DNA from: Sporosarcina sp. P33
GTDB taxonomy: Bacteria; Bacillota; Bacilli; Bacillales_A; Planococcaceae
Length of the DNA stretch: 64,000 nucleotides
NCBI RefSeq assembly: GCF_002077155.1
Contig: NZ_CP015027.1
Location: forward strand, 2,024,501-2,088,500
Direction of reading: 5' to 3'
In this document: positions 26,391 to 35,322 of the stretch, piece by piece
How positions within the stretch are numbered: the stretch's first letter is position 1
Layout: every line of letters starts with the position of its first letter
Translations under genes and position numbers: made by a program
Notes under the pieces: generated by a model
The model's database searches: none
Told to the model about the DNA's origin: nothing
Seen by the model: the letters and a program-made list of their open reading frames with translations, nothing else

Positions 26391-27296
26391 ATGGTGAATA
26401 AAATGAAAAAATACATAGGTGAAATAGGCTTGACAGTGACCGCTGTCATTTGGGGAAGCGGCTTTGTGATGAGTGCGCTCGCATTGGATTACTATACGCC
26501 GTATCAAATTTTGGCGGTTCGATTTACAATCGGCGCATTACTGCTCGGGCTTGTGTTCCGTAAACGTCTGCACGATATGGACCGTGCTGTTTTGTGGAAA
26601 GGTGCCTTGCTCGGTGCCTTGCTTTATGCGGCGTTTGCGCTGCAGACAGTAGGCCTGCAGTTTACGACGCCTTCGAAGAATGCTTTTTTGACAGGCGTCA
26701 ATGTAGTAATTGTCCCTTTTATTGCATTTGTTTTATATAAACGCAGACTGGATACGTTGGAGTTATTCGGAGCGGTGCTGGCGCTGATCGGAGTAGCGGT
26801 ATTATCGCTGCAATGGTCGTCAAGCATCAATGTGGGGGATTTGCTGACACTTGGCTGTGCGGTGCTGTTTGCATTTCATATTTTCTACACAGCACGATTT
26901 GTCCGTTCGGAAGATCCGATTTTGCTGACATTGCTGCAAATGGCTTTCGCAGCAGTCATCGGGTGCCTGACGGTCCTTGGACTGGGCGAAACTTCATTTT
27001 CCATGGACCCCGCAGCGTTAAGTTCCGTAGTCTATTTGGCCGTTTTCTCCACGACACTTGCTTTTTTAATGCAAACAGTGGGACAGAAACATCTGTCGGA
27101 GACAAAAGCAGCGATTATTTTATCGACAGAATCGGTTTGGGGTATGATTTTTTCTGTAGCCCTTGCATATGAAATTCTGACGTTCCGAATGTTTCTCGGC
27201 GCGCTCATCATTTTCATTGCAATTTTATTGTCTGAAGTCAGACCGCAGCTTCTGAAAAAGCGTATCCCGCGGCAAATTCATGAACCTAAAATATAA
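26391..27296 (+). CDS. EamA/DMT superfamily transporter
   Basis: A 301-residue transporter with ten helices and two EamA repeats; the signature phrases are TAVIWGSGFVMSALAL in helix 1 and FTTPSKNAFLTGVNVV in helix 4, typical of the YedA/RhaT-like DMT branch. Substrate unknown. GCGGAAG lies close before the first ATG (26391); the ATG four codons later (26403) with GGTG upstream is also possible. Single-gene unit. Confidence 0.88.
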   Translation: MVNKMKKYIGEIGLTVTAVIWGSGFVMSALALDYYTPYQILAVRFTIGALLLGLVFRKRLHDMDRAVLWKGALLGALLYAAFALQTVGLQFTTPSKNAFLTGVNVVIVPFIAFVLYKRRLDTLELFGAVLALIGVAVLSLQWSSSINVGDLLTLGCAVLFAFHIFYTARFVRSEDPILLTLLQMAFAAVIGCLTVLGLGETSFSMDPAALSSVVYLAVFSTTLAFLMQTVGQKHLSETKAAIILSTESVWGMIFSVALAYEILTFRMFLGALIIFIAILLSEVRPQLLKKRIPRQIHEPKI

Positions 27297-27344
27297 ACAG
27301 GGTTGTCCGGCAGATCAATTATTGATCAGCGGGCAACCCTGTTT
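27297..27344. terminator. Bidirectional terminator
   Basis: A very long hairpin (AAACAGGGTTGtCCG...GATCAAT/ATTGATC...CGGgCAACCCTGTTTT) lies between the convergent DMT and EmrE-like genes. Confidence 0.92.
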
Positions 27345-27349
27345 TCTGT

Positions 27350-28303
27350 TCAGCCGTGTTTTGCAGCGAGTGACGTCTGATAACTGTGCAGTGACATACC
27401 GCCGATAATCACCAGCACTCCGGTTAATGAAAGTACGCCAGGCAATGGCAGGCCAAGCAATAGCATCTCACCGAGCATTGCGAAGAGCAGTTCAACAGAC
27501 TGTGTGGCTTCCACTGCCGCAAGTTTGCCCTGATCGTGCTGCACCATATCGGTTGCCATGAAAAAGAGCGATGTCGCAATGACACCTGAACTTACCGCAA
27601 CAATCAATGACTGCACAACCTGACTGGCAGAAGGTAAGCCGACTGTCGCCCATGCATAGAGCGCCAAGAGAAGCCAGACCGGGATAGTCATCAGCGTCAT
27701 CGCCAGCACACGCTGAAACATGTCCAGTCTGCCGCCGACCAGTTTCATCATTTTCCGGTTGCCGAGCGGATATGCGAAGGCCGCAACGATAAGCGGCAAT
27801 ATGCCGAGCAAAATAATTTGCGCGGATACAGTGCTTGCATGAGGAATCTGTATCAGCACAACACCGGCTAAGATAACCAATGAAATCATCAAAGATATTG
27901 CGGGAATACGGTGGCGGAGTGTCTGGATTTCACCGCTTTCCGTTTTTACCTGGAACGTAAAGAAAGGAGCGAGCAGTACGCCTGCAACGATTGTCATTTG
28001 CCATGTTCCCGCAACGAGCCAACCGGGACTGTACCCCGCAGCAAATGTCAGCGGTCCATAGAATAATACAAATGCCACGAAACTCCAGATGAAAAAAAGC
28101 CGGGGTGCCGCCGTCATTTCACGTTTCATTCCTGGCAGCCCGCCGCGCATGGCGACAATGGCAATCAGAAACGGCACCATGAAGAAATAGCGCAGCGATG
28201 CACTCCACATCCAGCTGCCCCCGTCAAGCTCCATCGACCGGTTCAACACGAAGGTGACAGCAAAGAAGAGGGCAGATAAGATGCCAATTCCAATTGCTTT
28301 CAT
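27350..28303 (-). CDS. Multidrug resistance efflux transporter family (EmrE-like, 10 helices)
   Basis: A 317-residue membrane protein with about ten helices. Its opening (ALFFAVTFVLNRSMELDGGS) and the segment YSPGWLVAGTWQMTIVAG match the DMT branch annotated as multidrug resistance efflux transporter. The drug label comes from the family and is not shown here. It starts 4 bases after pepT and is probably cotranscribed with it; a strong terminator follows. Confidence 0.85.
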   Translation of the reverse strand: MKAIGIGILSALFFAVTFVLNRSMELDGGSWMWSASLRYFFMVPFLIAIVAMRGGLPGMKREMTAAPRLFFIWSFVAFVLFYGPLTFAAGYSPGWLVAGTWQMTIVAGVLLAPFFTFQVKTESGEIQTLRHRIPAISLMISLVILAGVVLIQIPHASTVSAQIILLGILPLIVAAFAYPLGNRKMMKLVGGRLDMFQRVLAMTLMTIPVWLLLALYAWATVGLPSASQVVQSLIVAVSSGVIATSLFFMATDMVQHDQGKLAAVEATQSVELLFAMLGEMLLLGLPLPGVLSLTGVLVIIGGMSLHSYQTSLAAKHG

Positions 28304-28307
28304 TTGC

Positions 28308-29534
28308 TTATCCGCGCTGCTCTTGGAGCTTCAGCGCTTCGATGATCACTTGCGTTGCCTTCACCATATTATCTGCTGAAATAAATTCATATTTGCCGTG
28401 GTAATTTTCACCGCCCGTGAAAATGTTCGGTGTCGGCATACCCATATAGGAAAGTTGGGAACCGTCAGTACCGCCGCGGATCGGTTCAATTTTCGGCTCA
28501 ATATCCAGACTGCGGTAAACATCGGCCATCACATCCACAATTTCCATAACCGGTGTAATTTTTTCGCCCATATTGAAGTATTGATCTGTGACCGTCAGTT
28601 CTACGGCCTGCTCTCCGTACTTGTCCTGAAGCTGCTGGGCAGCGGTCCGGAAAAGCTCTTTCCTGGCTTCAAACGCATCCCGGTCAAAGTCACGGATAAT
28701 GTACTGATATGTTGTTTTCTCTACAGAGCCATGCGCTTCCATCAGATGGATGAAGCCTTCATACTGCTCCGTCTCCTGCGGAATTTCATGCGGAGGCATC
28801 GCTTCCTGGAATTCAGCCGCAATCAGTAAAGAATTGACCATTTTGCCTTTTGCGGTTCCGGGATGAACGTTTGTGCCGTGGAATGTTATTTCCGCACCGG
28901 CCGCGTTGAAGCTCTCATACTGTAATTCACCGAGCGGTCCGCCGTCCATTGTGTAGGCGAACTCTGCACCGAATCGCTCGACGTCAAATTTATGCGGTCC
29001 GCGCCCGATTTCCTCGTCTGGCGTGAAGCCGACGCGTACTTTGCCGTGTTTGATTTCCGGGTGCTCGGCCAGATACTGCATCGCTGTCATGATTTCTGTA
29101 ATACCGGCTTTATCATCTGCACCAAGCAGCGTTGTGCCGTCTGTTGTGATCAGCGTGTGCCCAACATAGTTGCGAAGCTCGGGAAACGCTTGCACACTCA
29201 TGATTGTTGTGTCGTTGAGTGATATGTCTGTTCCGTCATAGTGATCGATGCGCTGCGGCTTGACGTTTTTGCCGGTATAGTCAGTGGCTGTGTCGACATG
29301 CGCCAGAAAGCCGACCGTCGGAAGCTTTTTGTCAGTGTTGGCGGGCAGTGTGCCGAACAAGTAACCATTTTCGTCCAACGAAATTTCCTCAAGTCCGATT
29401 TCTGCCATTTCTTTTTCAAGCATATGCAGCAGATCCCACTGTCCGGCAGTTGACGGCGTAGTTTCAGAAGTTGCATCTGATTGTGTGTCGATTTTAGCGT
29501 AACGAATGAATCGTTCAATCAATTGTTCTTTCAT
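28308..29534 (-). CDS. pepT: Peptidase T (tripeptide aminopeptidase)
   Basis: A 408-residue cytosolic M20 metallopeptidase that removes N-terminal residues from tripeptides. The zinc ligands sit in [25 protein letters not shown] and TMDGGPLG; the C-terminal [12 protein letters not shown] and [14 protein letters not shown] segments are diagnostic of PepT. Length is normal. AGAGGAGC precedes the ATG. The EmrE-like gene is 4 bases downstream. Confidence 0.96.
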   Translation of the reverse strand: MKEQLIERFIRYAKIDTQSDATSETTPSTAGQWDLLHMLEKEMAEIGLEEISLDENGYLFGTLPANTDKKLPTVGFLAHVDTATDYTGKNVKPQRIDHYDGTDISLNDTTIMSVQAFPELRNYVGHTLITTDGTTLLGADDKAGITEIMTAMQYLAEHPEIKHGKVRVGFTPDEEIGRGPHKFDVERFGAEFAYTMDGGPLGELQYESFNAAGAEITFHGTNVHPGTAKGKMVNSLLIAAEFQEAMPPHEIPQETEQYEGFIHLMEAHGSVEKTTYQYIIRDFDRDAFEARKELFRTAAQQLQDKYGEQAVELTVTDQYFNMGEKITPVMEIVDVMADVYRSLDIEPKIEPIRGGTDGSQLSYMGMPTPNIFTGGENYHGKYEFISADNMVKATQVIIEALKLQEQRG

Positions 29535-29613
29535 GCAGCAAGCTCCTCTCCAGTATGCGAATTTCTGTTTTCATTTTAACAGAAAGGTGTGCCAATTACG
29601 CTTAAAACGAATA

Positions 29614-29642
29614 AAAAAAGAACCGGAATATCCGGTTCTTTG
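29614..29642 (-). terminator. Terminator of the hutG-gltS operon
   Basis: The perfect hairpin AAAGAACCGGA-ATA-TCCGGTTCTTT has a run of seven T residues on the minus strand, about 100 bases after the gltS stop. Confidence 0.88.
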
Positions 29643-29741
29643 TAAGTGAAAGAAGCTCTTTGCTGTTTATTGAAAACAGAGTAGTAATTGCTGTTGATCG
29701 GCCGCTGCACTGAAGCTGCCAGTTCTTTGTCGTTCCTGCCA

Positions 29742-30932
29742 TTACGTAAAGATATTAATGGTTGTAATGATGATCGGCATCGAGACGACGTCTATGAGGA
29801 AGGCGCCGACGATGGGCACGATCAGAAACGCTTTGCGTGACGGGCCGTAGCGAGCCGTAACCGCAGCCATATTCGCCATGGCATTCGGGGTCGCACCCAG
29901 GCCGTGTCCTGCGAAACCGGCAATCATGACTGCTGCGTCGTAGTCTTTGCCGAGAATGCGGAATAAGACAAAAATCGCGAACAGTACGACGAAAAGTACT
30001 TGTACAAATACGATCACCAGCAATGGAAGCGCCAAATCTGCCACTTCCCATAGCTTGATGCTCATTAACGCCATGGACAGGAAAATACCGAGCGATACAT
30101 CGCCGATTAGGTTGATGCTTGTCATATGGACTGCATCTTCCTTCACGCGGTCAACGATATTCCGGACAATCACCGCAACAAACATTGCGCCGACGTAACC
30201 CGGCATGACAAACCCAGTAGCGTTTGAGAATAAATCACCGATAAATGTGCCGCCTGCGATACAAAGCGTAATCAGTAATGTCTGTATTATGAAGTTGTCT
30301 GTATTGATCGGCTTTTCAAGTGATTCTACAGAATAAGCTTCTTCATGTTCAACTTCTGTGGATTTCAAATCATATTTATTAATCAGGTATTTTACGATAG
30401 GTCCGCCTACCAGTCCGCCTGCCACAAGTCCGAAAGTAGCTGCGGCAATCCCGATGGACAATGCCGAATCGATGCCGAGTTCCTGCAGTGTCTGACCGTA
30501 GGCTGTTGCTCCGCCGTGTCCGCCTTCCATGGATACAGCGCCTGCCATCATCCCGATTAATGGATGAAGATTAAATAAATAAGACATTGAAACACCGATA
30601 ACGTTCTGTGCCAATGCCAGGAAACCGCACGCGACCCAGTAGATGATCAATAGCTTTCCGCCCAGACGAATCAGACGGAAGCTGGCACCCAGACCGACTG
30701 TCGTGAAAAACGTCAGCATGAATAAGTTTTGCAGCGAAGTATCCAATGTGAAACTCAGTAAATCAAAGTATTTCAAAATTGTCGCCAAAATTGCGAATAG
30801 TAATCCGCCGACCACAGGGGCCGGGATACAGAACTTCTGGAGAAAGCCGATTTTACGTACTAACATCGTCCCCAAGGTCAGAAGTGCCAACGCAAGAAAC
30901 AGCGTGGTTATTTGATTCAGCTCAATTGTCAT
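29742..30932 (-). CDS. gltS: Sodium/glutamate symporter
   Basis: A 396-residue GltS-family carrier with about ten helices plus re-entrant loops. Family landmarks are PAPVVGGLLFA, AVSMEGGHGGATAYG and AGFAGHGLGATPNAMANM. It exchanges or imports glutamate with sodium. The start ATG shares bases with the hutG stop (ATGA), with GGGAGG inside hutG, so translation is coupled. Linking a glutamate carrier with an enzyme that forms glutamate suggests joint use in amino acid catabolism or glutamate disposal. Confidence 0.95.
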   Translation of the reverse strand: MTIELNQITTLFLALALLTLGTMLVRKIGFLQKFCIPAPVVGGLLFAILATILKYFDLLSFTLDTSLQNLFMLTFFTTVGLGASFRLIRLGGKLLIIYWVACGFLALAQNVIGVSMSYLFNLHPLIGMMAGAVSMEGGHGGATAYGQTLQELGIDSALSIGIAAATFGLVAGGLVGGPIVKYLINKYDLKSTEVEHEEAYSVESLEKPINTDNFIIQTLLITLCIAGGTFIGDLFSNATGFVMPGYVGAMFVAVIVRNIVDRVKEDAVHMTSINLIGDVSLGIFLSMALMSIKLWEVADLALPLLVIVFVQVLFVVLFAIFVLFRILGKDYDAAVMIAGFAGHGLGATPNAMANMAAVTARYGPSRKAFLIVPIVGAFLIDVVSMPIIITTINIFT

Positions 30933-31888
30933 GTGATTCGACCTCCCAGCAATGCATAGATTGCTTCATTTGTTAGATAGGCCCCGAGTTTGACCGTTTG
31001 ATTATGCTGGTCAAGTGACGGGTTTATTTCTGAAATGTCGAATGAAAGGGTTTTCTTATGCGATGCAGCGGTTTGAATGAACGAACGCACGGTCAACGGA
31101 TCCAATCCGAATGGAGACGGCGCACTTACACCGGGAGCAAATGCAGAATTCAGGACATCAGAGCACAATGTTAGCAAAACAGCATCTTGTTTTTCAATGA
31201 ATAACTGTATTTTTTCTAATGTCTCGTTCAAAGGCCTCGACATAATTTCTTGTTCCATGACATATGTCACGCCTTTTTTATCGGCTTCTGCAAATAATGT
31301 ATCTGTATTTCCAAACTCTTGAATGCCAAGGACCAAGTAGTCAACATTCATATCTGCATCAAGCATTTGTTTGAACATCGTACCTGAAGAAGGCTGTTCA
31401 TCGTAACTGCGCAGATCAAAATGTGCATCGATATTAATGACACCGAGCTTCGCATCCGGGCCTAAAAATTCGCGCACTCCGAGATAATGGCCATATACAG
31501 TTTCATGCCCGCCGCCTAAAATGACAGGTTTGGCGTGACGTTGAAGACTTCTTTTGACGACTGCGCCAAGTTCAGCTTGTGCATGTTCTAATTGACCGTC
31601 AGTACATACGACAGTGCCCACATCAACCAGGTCACAGTCAGCGGGCAGGCGCCACGGCAATTTAGCGAGTTCACTGCGCAAAGCATCCGGTCCTTCGGCA
31701 GCACCGAGTCTGCCGTTATTTCGACGTACACCTTCTTCGGAAGAAAATCCGATCAGTGCACAGGTTTTATTGATAGCGCTTTCTTTTAGCTCGGAAAGTT
31801 GGACAATTTGGTGCATACGGAATGCGGTTCTATCGGTCTTACTGTCCGTACGGCCGGACCAGAACTTTTCATTTGTTTGAATTAACAA
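30929..31888 (-). CDS. hutG: Formimidoylglutamase (ureohydrolase family)
   Basis: A 319-residue manganese hydrolase of the arginase fold, expected to cleave N-formimidoyl-glutamate to glutamate and formamide, the last step of histidine breakdown. Metal ligands are seen in GGGHE (His128) and NIDAHFD (Asp154, His156, Asp158). In the third motif the usual SxDxD reads TLCSD (240-244), with Cys at the first Asp position; the HutG enzymes of enteric bacteria show the same change. The TTG start follows AAAGGGTG by 7 bases. No hutH, hutU or hutI is in the window, so the identity rests on the family. Confidence 0.85.
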   Translation of the reverse strand: MLIQTNEKFWSGRTDSKTDRTAFRMHQIVQLSELKESAINKTCALIGFSSEEGVRRNNGRLGAAEGPDALRSELAKLPWRLPADCDLVDVGTVVCTDGQLEHAQAELGAVVKRSLQRHAKPVILGGGHETVYGHYLGVREFLGPDAKLGVINIDAHFDLRSYDEQPSSGTMFKQMLDADMNVDYLVLGIQEFGNTDTLFAEADKKGVTYVMEQEIMSRPLNETLEKIQLFIEKQDAVLLTLCSDVLNSAFAPGVSAPSPFGLDPLTVRSFIQTAASHKKTLSFDISEINPSLDQHNQTVKLGAYLTNEAIYALLGGRIT

Positions 31889-32001
31889 TATACTTCACCC
31901 TTTCCCGCATGATACTCTTACTATAATGGTTTTGATTTATTAATTCTAATACATCTTTTTCATATATTCATGCATTCAGGCTATAGATAGGGGTGGAATA
32001 A

Positions 32002-32922
32002 ATGGAATTCAAGCAACTGCAATATTTTGTAATGGTCGTGCAGCAATCCAGTTTTTCGGAAGCGGCCAAAAAACTTCATCTGTCACAGCCCTCGCTCAGT
32101 AAAGCAATTAAAAACTTGGAAGCAGAAATAGGGTTCCGTTTGCTGGAGCGGACTACGAAACATATCCGGCTCACGGAATCGGGCCAAGTGATTTATGAGC
32201 GCGCACTGCAGATTCTTAATGAAACAGATATTTTGCAGCAGGAAATTAAAGAAGTAAAGTGGACAGGCAGCGGCATTGTGCAAGTCGGCATGATTGAGTC
32301 TGTAAAGAATTGGATTCCTGCGGTGCTGCATGCATACCAGAAGGAGTTTCCTTCGATGAGAGTGAAATTAATAGAAGTATTGAGCCGGGAAGATGTTGAG
32401 CGAGCGCTCCGTCAGTATTCGGTTCATGCTTGTTTGACAAACCAGTACATCGACGCCCCGGATATTCATTCGATTCCGCTTTATAACGAACAGCTCGCGG
32501 TCATTATGCATCCTGATCACCGGCTGGCTGGCCAGGAATCCATTACGCTGGCTGACCTGGAAGACGAGACGTTTATTGTCACGAGTGTGGGTTTGCAGAC
32601 GAGACAGGATATATTCACTGCCTTCGCAGAAGAAGGAGTTCCGATGACTATTCGTTATGAAGTGGAACGATTCGAAACGATTGTGGAGCTGGTGAGGGCA
32701 AATATTGGAGTGTCGATTATTCCGAGGAATTACTTTTCCGATCGGCCGGACCCGTCCATAGTAATTAAAACGACGAACTCCAAAACGCTGACGCGTACTG
32801 TATATATCACCTATTTAAAAAACCGCTACATGTCTCCTGCAATTGAAGTGCTGATACGGCGCCTGAAGACTCCATTTATCACTCCTTCACAGCGGACGGA
32901 AAGGGAGGAGCGGGATGAATAA
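32002..32922 (+). CDS. LysR family regulator, divergent from hutG
   Basis: A 306-residue LysR regulator: winged helix at residues 1-60 (FSEAAKKLHLSQPSLSKAIK) and a ligand-binding domain from about 90. It is transcribed away from hutG-gltS with a 113-bp shared promoter region, the normal layout for a LysR protein acting on its neighbour. That region holds ATAC-N5-CTAT-like symmetry near 31911-31926 (ATACTCTTACTAT), which fits the T-N11-A rule. GGGGTGG precedes the ATG. Its end overlaps the following DMT gene by 8 bases. Confidence 0.9.
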   Translation: MEFKQLQYFVMVVQQSSFSEAAKKLHLSQPSLSKAIKNLEAEIGFRLLERTTKHIRLTESGQVIYERALQILNETDILQQEIKEVKWTGSGIVQVGMIESVKNWIPAVLHAYQKEFPSMRVKLIEVLSREDVERALRQYSVHACLTNQYIDAPDIHSIPLYNEQLAVIMHPDHRLAGQESITLADLEDETFIVTSVGLQTRQDIFTAFAEEGVPMTIRYEVERFETIVELVRANIGVSIIPRNYFSDRPDPSIVIKTTNSKTLTRTVYITYLKNRYMSPAIEVLIRRLKTPFITPSQRTEREERDE

Positions 32923-33793
32923 AATTCTATTTGGGCTTTTGGTTGTCATTACGACGGCATTGATGGGGTCCTCATTTGCAGTAGGTAAAATTGGGCTGGA
33001 ATATTCTTCACCGCTGCTATTGGTAGCACTGCGGTTTTCCATTGCGGGCGCGATTATGGCGGTGATTGTAAAGATAATGAAAAAGCCGCATCCAAAAACG
33101 ATCGGGGAGTGGAAGTGGCTCGTGCTGATAGGGTCACTGCAGACCGCTGCGGTCATGGGCTGTATCTTTATCGCGCTCCGTACGATTACGTCTGGTGAAA
33201 CATCTATTCTGACATTCACCAACCCGCTGCTTGTAGTAGTCATCGGAACACTTGTATTGAAGATCCGTTATCGTCTGCAGCAGTGGGTTGGTGTCATTTG
33301 CGGTCTGTTTGGTGTGTTCATCACAATGGGCGGGCACTTGGACTTGAAAATCGGTACAGTATTAGGGTTTCTTTCTGCAGTAGCCTGGGCTTGTGCAACA
33401 CTTCTCGTCAAAGTGCATGGCCACCGTTTCGATACGTGGGTAATGACAGCGTATCAAATGCTGTTTGGCGGATTGATTTTATTCGCCGCGAGTTATGTAC
33501 TGGAAGAACCGTTTTTTGAAGTGAATGCGCTGTCACTGGCAATTCTCGGGTGGCTGGCGATTGCTGCATCAATTGTACAATTTTCTATTTGGTTTTATTT
33601 ACTGCAGACAGGAAATCCGGAACGGACGAGTGCATTTTTGTTTTTGGCACCGTTTTTCGGCACATTATCCGGCTGGGTGTTATTGAACGAGAGATTGTCG
33701 ATGAGTTTAATCTTTGGCGGTATGCTTATCAGTTTGGGTATTTTCCTTGTAAACTGGCGCAGCAAGAAAGAGTTAAGCCGTTTGTCTAGTTGA
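32915..33793 (+). CDS. EamA/DMT superfamily transporter, coupled to the LysR gene
   Basis: A 292-residue transporter with ten helices and two EamA repeats (TALMGSSFAVGKIGLEY at the start; FFGTLSGWVLLNERLS in repeat 2). The ATG overlaps the end of the LysR gene (gATGAATAA), with GGGAGGAG inside that gene, so the two are translationally linked. An export role under control of the regulator is a fair inference; substrate unknown. Confidence 0.9.
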   Translation: MNKILFGLLVVITTALMGSSFAVGKIGLEYSSPLLLVALRFSIAGAIMAVIVKIMKKPHPKTIGEWKWLVLIGSLQTAAVMGCIFIALRTITSGETSILTFTNPLLVVVIGTLVLKIRYRLQQWVGVICGLFGVFITMGGHLDLKIGTVLGFLSAVAWACATLLVKVHGHRFDTWVMTAYQMLFGGLILFAASYVLEEPFFEVNALSLAILGWLAIAASIVQFSIWFYLLQTGNPERTSAFLFLAPFFGTLSGWVLLNERLSMSLIFGGMLISLGIFLVNWRSKKELSRLSS

Positions 33794-33841
33794 CTTGCCA
33801 CAGACGGCGGCAGCCATCAAGTTCAATGAAGGAAGATTGTT

Positions 33842-33875
33842 TTATACTCTCTGGCATGCTCATGAAAGAGTATAA
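33842..33875. repeat. Inverted repeat TTATACTCT / AGAGTATAA
   Basis: Nine-base perfect arms separated by 16 bases, in the 135-bp interval between the DMT gene and the DUF2187 terminator. No T run follows, so it is not a normal terminator. Confidence 0.4.
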
Positions 33876-33886
33876 CTAGCACGCAA

Positions 33887-33921
33887 AAAAATAGCCCTGC
33901 ATATAGCTGCAGGGCATAAAA
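33887..33921 (-). terminator. Terminator of the DUF2187 gene
   Basis: The hairpin GCCCTGCA-tatagc-TGCAGGGC has a run of seven T residues on the minus strand. Confidence 0.9.
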
Positions 33922-33928
33922 ACATAGA

Positions 33929-34150
33929 TTATTGTACCTTGTAATTTTTGTGTGCAACGACAGTCATATTGGAAGCTGCTCCAATTTGCTCTGCGTCTGC
34001 TTCGGAAATTTTCACAATGACAGAGTTTTCAAGAATTTTGAAGATAGTTCCGGAAACTTCATGTTCATTACGGTTGAAAGATATGACTTCGTCTACATAT
34101 CGTGAGGCCACAAAATCAGAAACTGGACGATCTTTACGTGGGAATGCCAA
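33929..34150 (-). CDS. DUF2187 family protein
   Basis: A 73-residue protein with a small beta-barrel-like DUF2187 domain (VDEVISF...VSGTIFKILENSVIVKI and the ending VVAHKNYKV), related to YkvS. Family function is unknown. The TTG at 34150 is chosen because GAAGGAG lies 9 bases before it; the ATG at 34159 directly abuts that site. Single-gene unit with a good terminator. Confidence 0.85.
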   Translation of the reverse strand: MAFPRKDRPVSDFVASRYVDEVISFNRNEHEVSGTIFKILENSVIVKISEADAEQIGAASNMTVVAHKNYKVQ

Positions 34151-34388
34151 TCGAATCATCTCCTTCGGTAGTAAGAATCTCGTCTGTCACAATATGACAT
34201 TGAAATCAGACGGAAAGTGTGTACAATAGCTTACTATATCTATTATAACACATTTCGCAAAATATTTCAGAATACTAGAAGTTTGTCAAATGAGCAAGTG
34301 TTTTGTCGAATGAATTTCGATAGATTGATTCCCGTACAGTTATGGAGGGAACGTTCGATAGGGCAGTAAACACATGAAAACTTTTCTA

Positions 34389-34417
34389 TTGACATTATAC
34401 CTTAGGGGGTATATTGT
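34389..34417 (+). promoter_or_regulatory. Sigma-A promoter of cstR
   Basis: TTGACA, 17 bp, TATTGT: consensus -35 and a good -10, located 29 bp before the cstR ATG. A CstR-type operator fills the spacer. Confidence 0.8.
34397..34412 (+). promoter_or_regulatory. CstR operator 1
   Basis: ATACCTTAGGGGGTAT: ATACC and GGTAT half-sites with a G tract, the type bound by CsoR-family repressors. It lies between -35 and -10 of cstR, so binding would block transcription. Confidence 0.75.
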
Positions 34418-34445
34418 TAAGTTAACACAAAGGAGAGTGAGCGAT

Positions 34446-34709
34446 ATGGAATACGATGACAAAGTAAAAAACCGGTTAAAACGTCTTGAGGGGCAAATTA
34501 AAGGTGTCTTGCGTATGATGGAAGAGGGGAAAGACTGTAAAGAAGTCATTACCCAATTGTCTGCCAGTCGTTCTGCTATCGACCGCACGATTGGTGTAAT
34601 TGTGAGTTCCAACTTGATTGCATGCATGGAAAATCTGGACGAGGCCGATGACCGCACACATGAGGCCATAATTAACGAAGCGGTGGATCTTTTGGTAAAG
34701 AGTCGATAA
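34446..34709 (+). CDS. cstR: CstR-type persulfide-sensing repressor
   Basis: An 87-residue all-helical repressor of the CsoR/RcnR family. Cys31 (KDC) and Cys60 (LIAC) are both present while the histidine that completes the copper site of CsoR is Met61. This is the CstR pattern, where the two thiols react with sulfane sulfur to form cross-links and release DNA. The ATG at 34446 follows AAAGGAGAGTGAG. An operator of the expected type lies in its own promoter and again before the next two genes, so autoregulation and control of the sulfur genes downstream are likely. Confidence 0.92.
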   Translation: MEYDDKVKNRLKRLEGQIKGVLRMMEEGKDCKEVITQLSASRSAIDRTIGVIVSSNLIACMENLDEADDRTHEAIINEAVDLLVKSR

Positions 34710-34719
34710 GCAACAAATC

Positions 34720-34748
34720 TTGACTCTTTTTTTTATATAATATAATAT
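34720..34748 (+). promoter_or_regulatory. Sigma-A promoter of the sulfur operon
   Basis: TTGACT, 17 bp, TAATAT, 50 bp before the DsrE-family gene; its -10 overlaps CstR operator 2. Confidence 0.75.
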
Positions 34749-34762
34749 ACCCCCGTAGGTAT
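34747..34762 (+). promoter_or_regulatory. CstR operator 2
   Basis: ATACCCCCGTAGGTAT, overlapping the -10 element of the sulfur operon promoter. Confidence 0.78.
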
Positions 34763-34797
34763 ATAGAGCAAAGATAACTACAGAAGGGAACGAGAAC

Positions 34798-35277
34798 ATG
34801 TCAGAACAAAAGAAGACAACGATTGTGTTATTCAGCGGAGATTATGATAAAGCGATGGCTGCATACATTATCGCGAACGGCGCAGCAGCTTATGACCACG
34901 AAGTAACGATTTTCCATACATTTTGGGGCTTGAATGCATTGCGCAAAGATGAACCGATTAAAAGCAATAAGAGTTTTATTGAGAAGGCATTTGGAAAAAT
35001 GATGCCGCGCGGGGCCGACAAAATGGGACTTTCCAATATGAATTTCGCAGGTATGGGTCCTAAAATGATCAAACAGGTCATGAAAAAGCATAATGCAATG
35101 ACGCTGCCGCAGTTAATTGAAATGGCGATCGAACAGGATGTAAAACTGATTGCCTGTACGATGACGATGGATTTGCTTGGACTTGGACAAGACGAACTGC
35201 TTACAGAAGTGGAATACGGCGGTGTGGCGGCTTACTTAGGTGAAGCGCAGGATGGTCAAGTCAATTTATTCATTTAA
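34798..35277 (+). CDS. DsrE2-type sulfur carrier protein
   Basis: A 159-residue protein of the DsrE/DsrF/DrsH superfamily. Cys120 in the segment IACTMTMDLLG is the expected persulfide-carrying residue of the DsrE2 group. It should relay sulfane sulfur between rhodanese, TusA and dioxygenase partners encoded next to it. The start ATG has AGAAGGGAACGAG upstream. In staphylococcal cst loci this activity is part of a larger fused protein (CstA); here it is a separate gene and the first of its operon. Confidence 0.88.
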   Translation: MSEQKKTTIVLFSGDYDKAMAAYIIANGAAAYDHEVTIFHTFWGLNALRKDEPIKSNKSFIEKAFGKMMPRGADKMGLSNMNFAGMGPKMIKQVMKKHNAMTLPQLIEMAIEQDVKLIACTMTMDLLGLGQDELLTEVEYGGVAAYLGEAQDGQVNLFI

Positions 35278-35294
35278 TTTTTTTAATAAAATAA

Positions 35295-35310
35295 ATACCC
35301 CGCGGGGTAC
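35295..35310 (+). promoter_or_regulatory. CstR operator 3, inside the operon
   Basis: ATACCCCGCGGGGTAC, an almost perfect palindrome, lies 18 bases after the DsrE2 stop and directly before the ribosome binding site of the TusA-rhodanese gene. A weak internal promoter (TTTATT at 35265, TAAAAT at 35287) would be overlapped or followed closely by it. Confidence 0.65.
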
Positions 35311-35322
35311 CGGAGGGATACG

